Below are positions 11,247 to 23,484 of a stretch of DNA of 64,000 bases, one piece after another; the stretch's first letter is position 1; each line of letters opens with the position of its first letter. The notes beneath the pieces are model-generated. The model was not told the origin of the DNA. It ran no database searches and saw nothing but the letters and a program-made list of their open reading frames with translations. This stretch comes from Onchocerca volvulus (taxonomy: Eukaryota; Nematoda; Chromadorea; Rhabditida; Onchocercidae). Position numbers and translations under genes: made by a program. Where the stretch lies: positions 5,828,001 to 5,892,000 of the forward strand of contig HG738137.1 in NCBI GenBank assembly GCA_000499405.2, written 5' to 3'.

Positions 11247-13390
11247 TTATGTCTGTATGACTTTCAACGGTACTTCGGAATCACTATGTACTCGTCGTAT
11301 ACTTCGTACAAGTTCAGAAGCACATTCCGAAGTGGTACCATAACCATTATCAGATTGAGGATCTTCTTCCAGTACTGTTCCATTAAAATTTTCACGATTT
11401 GACAAAGCAAAGCCTAACGAATTAGCCGATATTTTTGCTGCATCGTCACTTTTAACATCAAATAGCGTATCAACGTCACTACTATTCCGTGCTAACTCCA
11501 AAGATAATTCATCAGGTTGCCGGAAAACTTTCATTTCATCCGGCATTTCGCCGGGATTACCGGATATTGTTGCAACTGTTGTTCCTGCTATACCCGCACC
11601 GCCAGTTACTGGATTCATCAGATAGGCACCTCGGATAGCGAACAGTTCTGAAGTACTGGACAAAGCTTCACCTGCTCCAGCCATTGTTGACGCGGTATTA
11701 GATGTCGAAGGGGTGCAGAAATGTGGAATGCGAAAGGAAGATTCACGAATTGGGGGCGGGAAATTGGAGTGATGTTGAAGCTGCTGAAAAAACAAATTTA
11801 ATTTTGAAGGTTTGACTAAAATAATGAATTTCAAGTTTGTTTACCTCGAACTAATAAAATTTTACCTGTTCTAGAGCTTTAATTCGTAATAAATTATTGG
11901 AACACTCCAGTTCTTTACTTCTGAGATCATCCATAAGTTTCTTCTCTACCAAATCACGCAACTCACGATCACGAATCCTATCTTGTCGTTCACGTTTGTA
12001 TAAATCTTTATAATAATTCTTTCGTTCGTTTGTAGCCCTTAATTCTGCTCGAAGATCCTTTAATTTATGAAAAAATAACGAAAAGATTATGAACGATCTA
12101 TTTTATTTGTCCCATAAATTAATTTAAAAAAAAATTTTGAACAAATTGAAGTTGCCAACCTTAATAATTCTTTCTGAATTCCATGTTTCCGCATCTGAAT
12201 CATCTAAGTCTCTACTATAGAGAGTCGGATTGTTCAGTGTTGGATCACAGCTTCCATAATCTGAATTCAGATGACTTCGACGCATAATATTTATGTATTC
12301 ACGGCGAGAGGGCTGAAAAAAAACAAAAAGATAGTAAATTCTCTTTGAAATACACACAAAAAAAAAAAGAATGAATAGCACAAAAGTCAAAATTTAATAA
12401 ATAAAGATTGGACGAATGCATTACATTTTCATATAGCACGTTTGAATTTAGTCCATCTATTAATTTTTGGGAAATATCTGCAATTTTTGAAATTGCGTAG
12501 TAAAACTATTGAATGATTTTTAAATTTTCAAATATTTTGAAATTCTTGGAGTTTCCAGAATTTCCGCAGTACTTTTAGGTGAAGCACAGCAACTATCAGA
12601 GAACTGTTTCTGGGTAAACAAGTTGCGGTAAAAAAATACAATCTTGGTTTAATCCCTGTTGAACTATTTACTTAAAAAAATTCAAATGAAATTAGAATAA
12701 AAAATTCGTACGAGATACCTTATATTTCGAATGTGCCGCACCAACAAACGATCTGTTCGTACTGGAAAATCGATTGAAGCCATCATTGAAACTATCGTAG
12801 CATGACTGCGTACCGCGCGGATATTTCCGCTGCGTAGCAATATGATACGGTGCTGCGGATATCGCAGAAAAACTCTCATCCATCCCGCCACCCGCACTTC
12901 CTCGATGATAATACGATGAATGCAAAGATCGCTTTTCACGCGCATTTCTTAACGATTTATAGGAGGACGAATTTCGGTCCTGAAGTACAATTATATTTCT
13001 CTTTAAAAAAAAAAGGAAAGGGAGAAGAGAGAATATTGAATAAATTGAAATGAATTGGTTGAAAAATTGAAGATTTAAAAAACATGTATAGAAATATTTG
13101 TATTAAAGCTGAATTATTCATCATTTCTTTCAATTTAGTATTTACTATCATATCAGAAATTATCATCACATTTATCAGACTCTGAACTTTAAATTTCATT
13201 TCTAGATTGGCATCAATACATATCCCCAACAATTTCTCAATCTCATCTGCATCATTGGTAGGAAAGAAAGCGTAAATTCAAATTTGAAAATACCAACAAT
13301 TTCATTAGTAGAATGTTGTTGTTGCTGATGTTGTTCTTGTTCTTCGTTCTCTTTATTTGATCGTCGCGGACGAAAAAGATTTTTAAACAT
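11247..13390 (-). CDS. Unrecognised coiled-coil, Ser-rich protein
   Basis: Predicted 411-residue intracellular protein whose family I do not recognise. Minus-strand exons: 13390-13298 (ATG; donor GTTGGT), 12979-12719, 12312-12160, 12057-11866 and 11783-11247 (stop TAG at 11249-11247). Every internal junction is phase 0, so each exon is a whole number of codons. Order: a basic start MFKNLFRPRRSNKEN followed by a Gln/Glu/His tract; a Ser/Tyr/Arg-rich low-complexity region (exon 2, SSYYHRGSAGGG); an acidic DLDDSDAETW segment (exon 3); a 64-residue charged helix rich in Arg/Glu/Lys (exon 4, DLRAELRATNERKNYYKDLY) predicted to be a coiled coil; and a long disordered tail with NPVTGGAGIAGTT and a Ser-rich C-terminus (QSDNGYGTTSECASELVRS). 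No signal peptide or membrane helix. The exon 1 donor is chosen only because the better-looking GTATTT two codons on breaks the frame. Role unknown; a scaffold or adaptor is a guess. Confidence 0.8.
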
Positions 13391-14247
13391 CGTTTCTTTT
13401 TTTCAACTTTTTATTTATTCTAAAATCGAGATGAACTGTTACAATTACCGAGAGAAAACAATTGCCGACATATAGCCGCACATAAGCTCAATATCAGAAA
13501 TCAGCTCTTTTTAAATTAGAAATTTCAAATTCGAAGCTATAAATTTTCAAAGAGAAAAGCCGCACTTCATTCATCGAAAAGACTATTTCCGCTAAAGAGT
13601 ACCCATTTGAAGCATGTTAAAAATGAAGACATGAGAAGAAACTCATAAAAACGACGAAATACAAAGTACCACGAAGATCCACTCTCCTCTTCTATTTCTC
13701 TTCGATAAATCAACTCAATCTTCTAACCAACCGTAGTTAACAAATTCTTCTCCCTCTAAAATCCCATTAACTGATATTGAAATCTTTCACAATACTACTA
13801 AATCCCTGAAATTTATGAGTACAAACTTCCAATCCAATACGTATAACATCAAATTGTGATTTGTTAATATTTCACACGATTTAATCAAATCTTTGAAAAT
13901 CTGAAAATTCCCAACATCTGCTGATAAAATAGATAGCAGTAGGAAATTGTTATAATAACGCAATAATATGTTACTTTTGATTCCAAGTATCTAATTCAAT
14001 CATCCACAAGAAAAGATGTGAATGAATAAAAAGCTTAGAAAAACTGAATTTGCAAACTAGCAGATTATATTAAAAGTACCATAATAAAGGCGAGAAAAAC
14101 CAATTACATACTTGATTTTGTCAAACTTTTTGCTAAACTACAACCAATCGAGAAGAAATAATAATTGGTCAAACTTTAAATTGAAAATGTAAAACTGAAT
14201 TTGTTGATTTAATCAGAGAATAGCATGAAAATGATATTTAATTTCCC
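13391..14247. other. Intergenic, upstream of coiled-coil gene
   Basis: Presumed promoter side of the minus-strand coiled-coil gene. It has no coding frame with support and grades into the A-rich mitochondrial insertion at about 14248. Confidence 0.4.
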
Positions 14248-14712
14248 TTACAAATTACGTATAAACTCAGATCCATTAAGCCTAAAACTAACCAAAATCA
14301 AAAACAAAAATAAAATAAAAACAACCCAAAAAACACAATCGTAACTAAAATCATAACAAGTAGATGAAAAATTAAAATCAAAAAAAAGAAAAAAAGTCAA
14401 AATCTAAAATAAACACAAAAAAACCAATCTGGAAATAAAAAAAAATAATAATTATAGTGAAAAACAAAATTAATTATACTAAAAAAATAAGTCAATAAAG
14501 ACAAAACACCACTAAAAAAAAATCAAAACAACAAAATGAGAATATCAAGCATGCAGATCTAAAGAAATATGACAACTTATAGAGAGAATACCCAAACACA
14601 TCATGACACAACTCTTCAGAAGACTCCAATCCAAAAATCTCAAACAAAAAAACATGAAAACAAAAAAATTCTAACATAAAAAAAACAAACAAAAAAATTT
14701 CAAATATCAAAA
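14248..14712 (-). pseudogene. nad6: nad6 remnant (mitochondrial origin)
   Basis: A T-rich minus-strand stretch of about 460 bp, the usual size of nematode nad6. It contains Phe/Leu/Val-rich hydrophobic segments (LSYFFRSACLIFSFCCFDFF) and ends in a polar tail with RLNGSEFIRNL then TAA, typical of an ND6 C-terminus. Assignment rests mostly on position after trnW and on composition, because ND6 is poorly conserved. Confidence 0.65.
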
Positions 14713-14714
14713 TC

Positions 14715-14785
14715 CAAGAAATAGAATAAAATCCTCAGTTTTGAAAACTAGAGGTTTAAAAATTTAACCTAAATCTACAAAAATT
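14715..14785 (-). pseudogene. trnW: trnW remnant (mitochondrial tRNA-Trp, UCA)
   Basis: Between the cox1 and nad6 pieces the minus strand can form a D arm with a GGTT/AACC stem and an anticodon arm CTAGT-TTTCAAA-ACTGA whose loop carries TCA, the mitochondrial Trp anticodon (TGA = Trp). Position and anticodon agree with filarial mtDNA. The acceptor stem is not clear, so the ends are approximate. Confidence 0.6.
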
Positions 14786-14849
14786 ACTTACTATCTTAAC
14801 CATATCCAACCCGATGATACCTATAAGAAAGAGAATTCTTACTGATAAT

Positions 14850-15325
14850 CTTTCAATGAATTCTATAATAAATGCCTCATCAGTAAAAGAATCCATAAAA
14901 GAGGAACATTCAAGGCATAAGCAGGACTATGATAATTATGAAAAGAAACTCTCAAAAAACGTAAAAAAAAAATTAGAATCAACTAATAAATAATTAAATA
15001 AAACAAAACCAACAAAAGTAATAACAGAACCCAAAGAAGAAATGATGTGAAAAGTAGAATAACAATGCGGATAATTCAGAACCTTACGATGCATCCCCTG
15101 CAAACCAGCAAAATGCATAGGAAAAAAATTATATTAGTACCAACAAAAAAAAAACACAAAACAGCCATCATCATAACACCGTCAAACGAAATACCATAAA
15201 TATAAGGTAGTCATAAAGAAAAATACCACAAACAGCAAGCAAAGTATAGTGAAAATGAGCCTCAACATAATAAGTACCATGTGAAATGATATCTAAACTA
15301 GCAGCATTCAAAACAATTTCACTCA
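14850..15325 (-). pseudogene. cox1: cox1 3' fragment (mitochondrial origin)
   Basis: Pieces of cytochrome c oxidase subunit I are readable in shifting frames: AASLDIISHGTYYVEAHFHY at the upper end, then PYIYGISFDGVMMMAVLCFF, then MHFAGLQGMHRKVLNYPHCY, and SSLGSVITFVGFVLFNYLL near the C-terminus. The family has SLDIxxHDTYYVVAHFHY and HFAGLQGxPRK, so the D-to-G and V-to-E changes in the histidine-bearing segment show loss of constraint. A shift inside a T run separates the second and third pieces, and the C-terminal end (SPAYALNVPLLW) is again in a different frame. Confidence 0.88.
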
Positions 15326-16202
15326 TGTAGGAAACGGAAAATGGATAAAACAGTTGTTGTGATCAAATATAAAGAGGTCACAGCATTCTTCGGCACGCGA
15401 AATGACATTTTGCGAAAATAAATGTAAACGAAGTTGGAAATCAACCACTTCTTCCTCTTAAGCAAACTAATTACGGACGGGAAGAAAGCCAAAAAAGAAG
15501 TACGGAAATAGCATAACCGTAAATTTATTGATATAATTCCTACCGCTATTGGCCACTTTCCCAGTTCGGTTGAATTTCAAATATGTGACACTTGTAGAGT
15601 AGAAGGATGGAGTCAGTGAGAGAGCAAGAAAGGGATAAAAAGAAAGGGAAGTGGATGTCAAGGTTATGCAAAAGCCTCAGATCTTGCCGCAAAAATATCG
15701 TCATTGAAGTATTAATGAGAAGGCGGAAATGGGAAAGAGATCAAATTCGCATATGTTTGATATAAACGCCAACAAAAATTAATACCACGTTGAGCGCTTC
15801 TTTTTTTTTTTAAAAATTCGTTAAAATTACTGGAAAATCTTTTAGAATTATTTTTTTTTTAATGAATTAATTCTCAAATAAAAATTTCTTAAAATAAAAT
15901 GCTAAAGGTATCATGGATTTCCCGAATCTGCAGTAAAAATATTTTCAAATTTGAATGAAATAATAAGCAAAATCTAGTTGTATCTGTATTCCCAAAATAA
16001 ATCTCGAAGATTTAAATTTCCAAGAAGTCACGTTATCGAGAATCAAGACATTCTTTTTTCAAGTTCCGTAACGTAAAGAGATTCTAGCTGGGAGTTATTG
16101 CACATAATGTGGAAATGTATTTTCGAATTCCGATATATTATTTTAAGTCCTGCACGAGAACAGTCATAGTCATCAGTAACTTTAACCGAAATGCAGGATA
16201 AT

Positions 16203-16262
16203 TTGAAGTGCTTCATTATAAAAGTATGTTTGTGAAAGTGCTTCATTATGAAAGTATGTTTC
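16203..16262. repeat. Tandem duplication, about 30-bp unit
   Basis: Two adjacent copies of a unit beginning AAGTGCTTCATTAT and ending GAAAGTATGTTT/AAAAGTATGTTT. Confidence 0.85.
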
Positions 16263-17796
16263 ACTTATGTTTGTGAACTTTTATTTAATTAAATAAAATA
16301 GAAGAAGTTAAAATATCTGAAATTAAGAATCAAATGTGAAATATGGATTGGATCAAAGAATAATTCAAAATCAAATTGCATTCTACACTTGCTGCGTACA
16401 TCAAAAAATCGATTTCTTCGAATGAATTGGAAGACTGAGCAAAAAAAGTTATAAGCGAAGAAATTTATCACAATACTGAAATAAATACCGGTCTATCCTA
16501 TTCACCATGACTGATACCCGGATGTCCAGTCAGTCACCACATTCATTTCGAATATTATTCAAGGTTCGTCGGAAAAAGCCAAAATTGTCTCCATGGCCGT
16601 AATTTCTCTCCAAACATGTTTTATTAGACATGAGAAAAATCAAATAAAATGTAATTTCAAGAGGAAGGAAAGAAAGAAACTGGACGAAGTAAATACAAAT
16701 ACCCCTTCCTCCTCACCTCACCAGATGAAAACATCAAAAGATGATGCCGCCCATTGGAGGCCAAATGAATCGGACATGAATTTTCGATGAAGAAAGAAGG
16801 TTATTCCTTTTCCGAAGATGACGAGTTTTAACAAATAAACGCATCCCTAACTTCTACTACTCAATTATTCATCGAATGTGCATGTGAAGAACGAGAATCT
16901 ATGCTGGAATGAAAAGGAACGTTTTTTTAGAAATAATTCCTTTTCCACTTCAAAAACAACATTTTAAAACATCATTTGGCAGGATATTGTTAAGACATTC
17001 TTCTAAAGAGTTGGAATAAGTCAATAGTCCGGTTTGCATAAACAAACTCGATAACATGAAAAAGTTGCAAAGTCTAGGTCAGTAAGGAGAAGGCATTATT
17101 CCGGTATTCCAATTGGCATTTCACCAAAGTGAAACAAGACCAAATTTGTCGGATGCTTCTAGCACGAGTGACTTTTTCAGTCAATTCGTTGAAAGCAGTC
17201 AATGATTAAACAAGACAGAAAGGACAAAGGTCAACCTCTGCCAATTGCTCCATTCCATTAATCAAAATATAATAAAATGAATGTCCGGAAATGTAGCGAA
17301 AGAAGTGAAGAGCTAAGCATAGTGTGGAAATCTGCAGATGTGACTGACTCATCTTAGCTTCAAGAGAGGGATAAAGTGAAGGGCAGCTGCAGGGATGCAT
17401 TTTTCGGGAGAATTCCCGGGGAATGGGATGGGTATTCAGGAAGAATCTCTGAGAGTTCATGAAGTTAAGTAAATAGCAGAGCGTCTGGAACTGTTCTCAC
17501 GAATGCAACACTGTAGCGTGCACTGTGATTTGTCTTGCAGATCTTGAAATTCAATTACGCGCGTTTCAGCCATTCATAGGTTAGCATGCACAAACGCATA
17601 ATCTAAAGCACACATGCAGTTTACAAACACGTACAGAGAGGCATGCATGCATTCATGCATGCACGCCATATGTACACAGAAAATAGGAGAAGTGATGTAT
17701 TAAAGAACATGCGACATGTCTCTCGTCATCGGAAAAGGTGAAATGAGAAGAAATAATACTGAGATGAAGGGATAAGATACTTGACAGTATTTACTC

Positions 17797-17840
17797 GGAG
17801 AGAGAGGGAAAGAGAGAGAGAGAGAGAAAGAAAGAGAAGA
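17797..17840. repeat. (GA)n-rich microsatellite
   Basis: Purine tract dominated by GA dinucleotides with GGGAAA and GAAA interruptions. Confidence 0.9.
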
Positions 17841-18230
17841 TGACCAGATCAGCCTCTGTCGGGGTCATCGGCTCTCAGAGTGACAACTGGAGAAGATTGT
17901 GCCTTACTATTGCTCGCTAATATTCTCATTTACTCGTTCTAGTTTCGTACTGTTTTTCATCCTTACTTACTCTCTGATTTGTTTATTTATTTGTTTGTTT
18001 GTTTACTTTGTTAATTTATTTGTTTATTTTTCTCAGCAACAAATATCTGCATGCACTGACTGAAAATAACTTTACAAGAGTGTACATTCATCTTCAATTA
18101 TCTGCTTTTGTCAACAACAGCTCAATTGATTTCTTCCTTTCTGTCTTTTTCCTATTTCATTATCATTGCAACATGCCAACTGCTCCTTTTCAAATTTACG
18201 CTTGCCTCTCATCTGATCTCAGTTCATACG

Positions 18231-18338
18231 CAGGTCACGCAATCTTATCCGGTCACTCTGTGCAGGTCACGCAATCTTATCCGGTCACTCTGTACAGGTC
18301 GCGCAATTTTATCCTGTCATTTTGTACAGGTCACGCAA
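18231..18338. repeat. 32-bp tandem repeat, 3.4 copies
   Basis: Units start with CAGGTCRCGCAA at 18231, 18263 and 18295, with a partial fourth at 18327. Copies 1 and 2 are nearly identical and copy 3 is diverged. The core is GCAATCTTATCCGGTCACTC. Confidence 0.95.
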
Positions 18339-21300
18339 GCTTTTTCGATCAGAGCTTTCTCTGAATACTCAGAAACGTGAACATCTGTGGCTTACATATC
18401 GTTATGCATGCATGCATGCAAACTTTGCAAGAAATATTCAAAAGGATGCAGGAAGCAGATGCACACTAGAATATGTCTTATAAACTATTCAGACAAGCAT
18501 ATGTAATATTTAAAAACACAGAAGTCACTTATAATCCTACTGAAGACATGAAATTCTTATTGAAACTTCCTTTCACATCTTCCTGACGATGCAACCTATT
18601 AGAATCGGAATTAAGCATAACAATTCCATAGATGACATATTTTTGATGGATCAATAATCTCGAAGAGTACAAAATATAAAACAGTGTTTTCAGCTCTATC
18701 ATACTCGGAATGATTTAATTAGATTTGCATTTCCTGGAAATCAAAATAAGTCGCAGCTCTTTAGGTAACAAATTACATCACGAAAAGATAGCAATAATTG
18801 GACTAAGAAATTCTGAACGTCCAGATGAGACAGTGAAATTATGAATTAAAGCTGTTCAGGAAATTGAAAAATGGAAGAAATGGAAACATATAAACCTTTT
18901 AGTTGAATCATACAAGCTGATGTTGACAAAAGCATTCTTGATCGATCGACAAATAATTGTGTAAAGGGTAAGCCAATAAAAAGTGTTTCTGGGTAGAATC
19001 CTACTTTATTCCATCTTCTAGTTGAGTTTATATGGCTAGATGCTCTTATCTAAATGACAGCTATCAATCGTTGATTATATTATCTGTTCCTTCTGACAGA
19101 AAATCACTTGGCTAGACAGACCATGAAAGGGCCCTCAAAAAAAAGGAAAAAAAGTAATGCAGAATCACTGTTTTCTTTTATTGCTGAAGCCTTTTCTATG
19201 GGTTCATTCATTTTTAGCAAAAGAATTCTTTCAAATGACGAAATCCAGAGTGAAATTATAAACTTTTAAGTACTGACCAACTGTTCGTTTCTTTCCCTCC
19301 CATTTTTCTTGAAGCATTTTCTTCGATGAACTTTACGCAGAATTTCAATGAATTTCTAATGAACCATTACTTTTATTGCTGGAAATGCTTTCGAAATATT
19401 TTTCCTTTATGTGATTTTTTCAGTGCCTTCAAAAAAAGAAGAGTGAAGAATGCAATCTACGATTAGTGTTAAGATTGAATTACTTTTTTCGCAGTAGAGG
19501 AATGCTCTAATTCGATAAGTACTGTACTGCTCATTACTGAAAGCATCAGAAATCCATAATATGGTTCCTACGAATGCGTGTCTCTACTCACAAAAAACTT
19601 CGCAACATCTTTCTTCTGCCTGTCCATTTCAAAAGTTTTTCTTTTTATGCGTCTCTTCGTTCACCATTTCCCAACATTAACGGCATTTTTTTGAAGGAAG
19701 AGAAGCAAAATAACTTTAAAATTTTTGTGTAAATGAAAAATTGTCACTGCTGTTAAAGGATGAATATAATGAATTGTCAAGCACTGAGATGTGGCAATGG
19801 AGCTGCAGAAAGAAAATTTATTGCGGGACATTGCGAACAGGAGTTTCATAAAATGTCAGATATAAAATACGTATCGCCGATTTTGCAGACAAGAAAAAAG
19901 GAATTTGTCTCTTATCTGTAAAAAAAAATCTAATAGATTGAAAATTTCAGTCTTATAATAGATTGCTTAAAAAAAGATGACGAAAACAATATAACCTTCG
20001 ATGATAACAAAAAATCGAATATGAAATCGCAAAGTTTTGAAAATTGTCCTGTTTCACGCAATGCAATGCAAACAAATTTTCAAAAAAATGCAGTTGTCTA
20101 TCGAATATATTGAATTAATTCTATAGGACAATTCTGTTTGTGCATAGAATCGTCTCAGGAACCGATGAAGAAATTTCTGGGAAAAATGAAAAAAAAGGGA
20201 AAATGGATTAACTAGATATGAGAGACATTTTATTAAAGCAAAAGAACACAGTGAACGGTACAGATAAAAATTGTTTCTTGTTTATAACTTACGAGCAATG
20301 CAATGCAAACGTCCAATATTGATTACTAGAAATTATTAGGATCCGAAAAGTTGGAACGCAAAAAGTAGAAGGCATGAAAATTCGAAAACTGTCCGTTTTC
20401 TAAAACTGATACGGAAAGAAAAAGCAAAGGCTGTGTTAGATTCCGCAGAAAGCTTCTCCAAATGCAAAGTGATCCAGTATTGATCGATTGATTGATGCGA
20501 TAAATGATATGATAGAAACCATATCTTATTCTGCACTTATTACAATTTCTACATTTCCTAATTGCCAAGAATTCCCATATCACTCCAGAATCGGACAGTT
20601 AATTCATTAAAAATAAAGTAAATATTTTGCACAAAGTAAAAGAAATTTTTTAATGACTGTTTGGTATTTTTTTAATCTGTTGAAATAACTTAAACTATCA
20701 ACTGCAAAGTGAGATATCTTTTGCTCAAACTGTAAAAAGATTAAAACCGAAATGTAGTTAATGTAAATGTTATATGCTTATACTTCTATATTTATCTGAA
20801 TAAAATAAAAAAGACAGTACTGCTTAAAGGCATAAAAATTCAAACGAACGTCACAGTCATTAAAATAGTTTGTAGAAGATTTTAATGAACAGATTAACCT
20901 CTATCCCTTTTACTCCTCTCAAAGATCAGATAAAGACTGAACACTGTTTCTGATTTTTCCGCCTCTCTTTTCGGCTTTACTTGAAGGAACTTTGCGGCTT
21001 ATCATAGATGTTTGAGTAGCGGTGAAACTATTTATCTGAGCACCGCAAAAAAAAAAATAAAAAAAAATAAAACAAGCACTGAAAGAATTTAAAAGTCTTT
21101 TGTTCTGTAAAGCGCTGCTAACATATATCTTTTCAAATTTCCATATAGTTGTCATTTGTCCTGAGCAAGATGGTATGGATTACATTGATTTATATCCTAA
21201 TTAGTTGTTTTTGCAATAAATTTTAATTATTTGCTATCTCTTCTGCAAAATCTGCTTTAAATTTTAAAAATACCAGTATTCAGCATGCTGATCGTAATTT

Positions 21301-22374
21301 AGTTCGAACTGCTGTTAATTGATTAACTGCGGAATAATTCGATTATCTGATAGCTAATTAATAGACTCGAAAGTCTAGTGTTCAGTGAGCAATTACTCAC
21401 AATGCTGATTTGAATGATTACATTGTCCTTCGATCATTTCAGTATAGTGAGAGAAAACGAAATTAATTTATTTGAATGCTCTTTCAAACATATTATTTCC
21501 CCAATAAAATCTGTGTGCGGCATAAATATTGTCTTTTTTGAAATAGGTAGTACCTATTTCTTCGACTAATAATAATTGCAAGTTCAATTTCAGATTATAT
21601 TCATTATGATTGTAATTAATTATTATATTATTAGCAATCGCATGTATGGATTTTGATTGGATTTCCTTCGTCGATACATGATGAAACTTATTTATCTTTT
21701 CAGTTTTTAATAAATGATGAAGAAGTTACATCGATTTCAATAAGCTACCAAAAGCTCTTAGCTTCATTTTCAAGATTTTAACTTTTTTACATCGAAAATA
21801 AGAATTTCTGGACTTGGACATACGGCTTGCGAAAAAAAAATTAATGAGCAACGTCGTTGACAGGACTTCTCGAATGTGAAGATGCCCTCATTCCTCGCAT
21901 TCCCATGATTACAACGGATATGCCATTTTAATTTAAGAAAGTGCAATTCCAATGCAATCGGCATTTGCAATCTCCATCAACAAAGCTCAAAGCCAATCTT
22001 AAGAATTCTGCGTATAGATCAGAATAGATTTCTTCTCATTGGACAGCTATATGTAGCGTTTTCTAGCATAGGCAAGCCAGACAATCTCTATATCTACACA
22101 GACAATGAAACAACAAAAAATATTGTGTACGTCGCAAGTATTGTGAAATTAAACATACTAGAAATTAAACGCTTCTCTTTTCTTTCTTTTCTATTGGCGA
22201 AAGCCGAAAAATTCAAATAGCACCAAGACAATTATTGTAAACAAGAAGTGCGAAAGGTCAAATAGTTTGGAAAGGACGATAAACATGTTTGACGTCAAAA
22301 CGTTCCAATTCATAGATAAACAAAGTCAGACCAACCAGTCAAGAGGCAACATGATGAAGATCAGATAAAGAGCT

Positions 22375-22462
22375 TTTGTGTCAAAATTTCAAAACAGTCG
22401 TTAAGAACTTTCAGAAATTTAAGATTTTTAACAAACGAACATTTACATTTTTATTGGCATTT
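22375..22462 (+). mobile_element. Inverted-repeat element family, partial copy
   Basis: Shows the right end of the family described at 27007-27168: GTTAAGAACTTTC, then AACGAACATTTACATTTTTA. No left end found, so truncated. Confidence 0.55.
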
Positions 22463-23031
22463 TTTATTTAATTCGAGTGATTTATTTATAACTAGCGAAT
22501 TCGATTCGAGTGATTCCAGTTCACTCTAAATCGTGTTCTAGTTTTTGTGCGTTGCAGTTTCTTCGAATCTTCGAAAAAGTTCTTCGGTTCTTCGAAAAAA
22601 TGTTCGAGTTAGTCCTCAAATTCTTCAAATTTAAATGACTAATGAGCTAGTTTGATTTGATGTATCTGTCGATTTCCATGCTTAATCATTAAAATGGAAT
22701 GAGGCAGTTTCCTATTTCTAATTGTTCAATATTGTACTTCCGAAAAATTAATTTGAAATGAAATAGTGAAAAAAAGTCACCAAGCAACAGAATGGAAATA
22801 CTAAAAGTTCCAAATCATTTTATCGAAAAATTTCTATTATTTAGAAAAATTTAATAATTTCTTAATCTCAACGATTTCTTCATAAATAATAAATTCAATG
22901 AATTCATGCAATCTTTTTTCAGTGATTGGATTATTTTTCGTTTTGTTATGATATCAATTATCAAATATTTTGCATTGACAATTCCTCAAGTTTTTTTTTT
23001 TCTTTTTTGCTTGCTTTGCAGATAACACAAA

Positions 23032-23484
23032 ATGATTTTCAGAAATATTTGGAAAAATTGTGCAGTGATTTTGTTATCCCATTTAGTTTCTAAGTTTAAT
23101 TTATTCTGTGTCATTTTAAAAACTGATTTAAGACTAGAAGTCAGAAAGATTGGTTTATATGCTATACTTCTTGTTAGAAATAAGTTAACAGTGAAATTGC
23201 AAAAGCCTTATTCATATTTGGCTTCAAATTCGGACCGGAATCAACTGATAATAAATCCAAACATAATTTAGTTGTTAACTTCAGAAATATGTAGAAAATT
23301 AAACTTATTAATGATTCCATATAGATTCAGGAAAAATAGATCACAAGAAGTTGCGAGTTACTTAAATATGAGCAGCAAGCGATTTACATCTCTTGAAAAA
23401 ATGCGCACAGTTCCAATACAATTCTTTGAGACGATGAATTCTTTCTTCCCACCAAATTTTTTGAGATTTTATTTTTCTCTTTAG
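23032..23484 (+). pseudogene. Unrecognised ORF split by one in-frame TAG
   Basis: An ATG at 23032 follows a strong polypyrimidine acceptor (ending CTTTGCAG at 23021) by 10 bases, the arrangement of a trans-spliced mRNA start. The frame is open for 79 codons, is broken by a single TAG at 23269-23271, then stays open in the same frame for 70 more codons to TAG 23482-23484. The first half is hydrophobic/basic (WKNCAVILLSHLVSKFNLF); the second is basic (NRSQEVASYLNMSSKRFTSL). I recognise no family. It could be a recently broken gene, a short gene ending at 23271, or a gene with an intron ending at the AACTTCAG at about 23285. Two adjacent open frames by chance cannot be excluded. Confidence 0.3.

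Larger units (their letters stand above)
14248..15325 (-). pseudogene. NUMT: nuclear copy of mtDNA, cox1-trnW-nad6
   Basis: About 1.08 kb whose minus strand is extremely T-rich, unlike the flanks, and reads as consecutive pieces of a nematode mitochondrial genome. These are the 3' part of cox1, a Trp tRNA with anticodon TCA, and nad6. All lie on one strand in the order known for filarial mtDNA. Frameshifts and TAA stops interrupt the frames even under the invertebrate mitochondrial code, so it is a decayed insertion and not an active gene. Lower edge is the nad6-like stop; the upper edge is where cox1 similarity fades, good to about 20-30 bp. Confidence 0.88.
15330..23020. other. Gene-poor AT-rich stretch
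   Basis: No gene recognised. It contains microsatellites, short tandem repeats (listed separately), ATGCATGC-rich patches (17640-17665, 18404-18421) and scattered frames of 60-85 codons without splice context. The frame at 16593-16790 (65 codons, ending KDDAAHWRPNESDMNFR) has the most protein-like composition, but nothing else supports it. Confidence 0.4.

Noticed and set aside
14492..14710. 72-codon Phe-rich minus frame as a nuclear membrane protein gene
   Set aside because: It is part of the mitochondrial nad6 remnant; composition and neighbours (trnW, cox1) explain it.
17640..17665. GCATGC/ATGCAT-rich patch as a regulatory array
   Set aside because: Simple self-complementary repeat of the kind seen elsewhere in the window (18404-18421) with no positional link to a gene.
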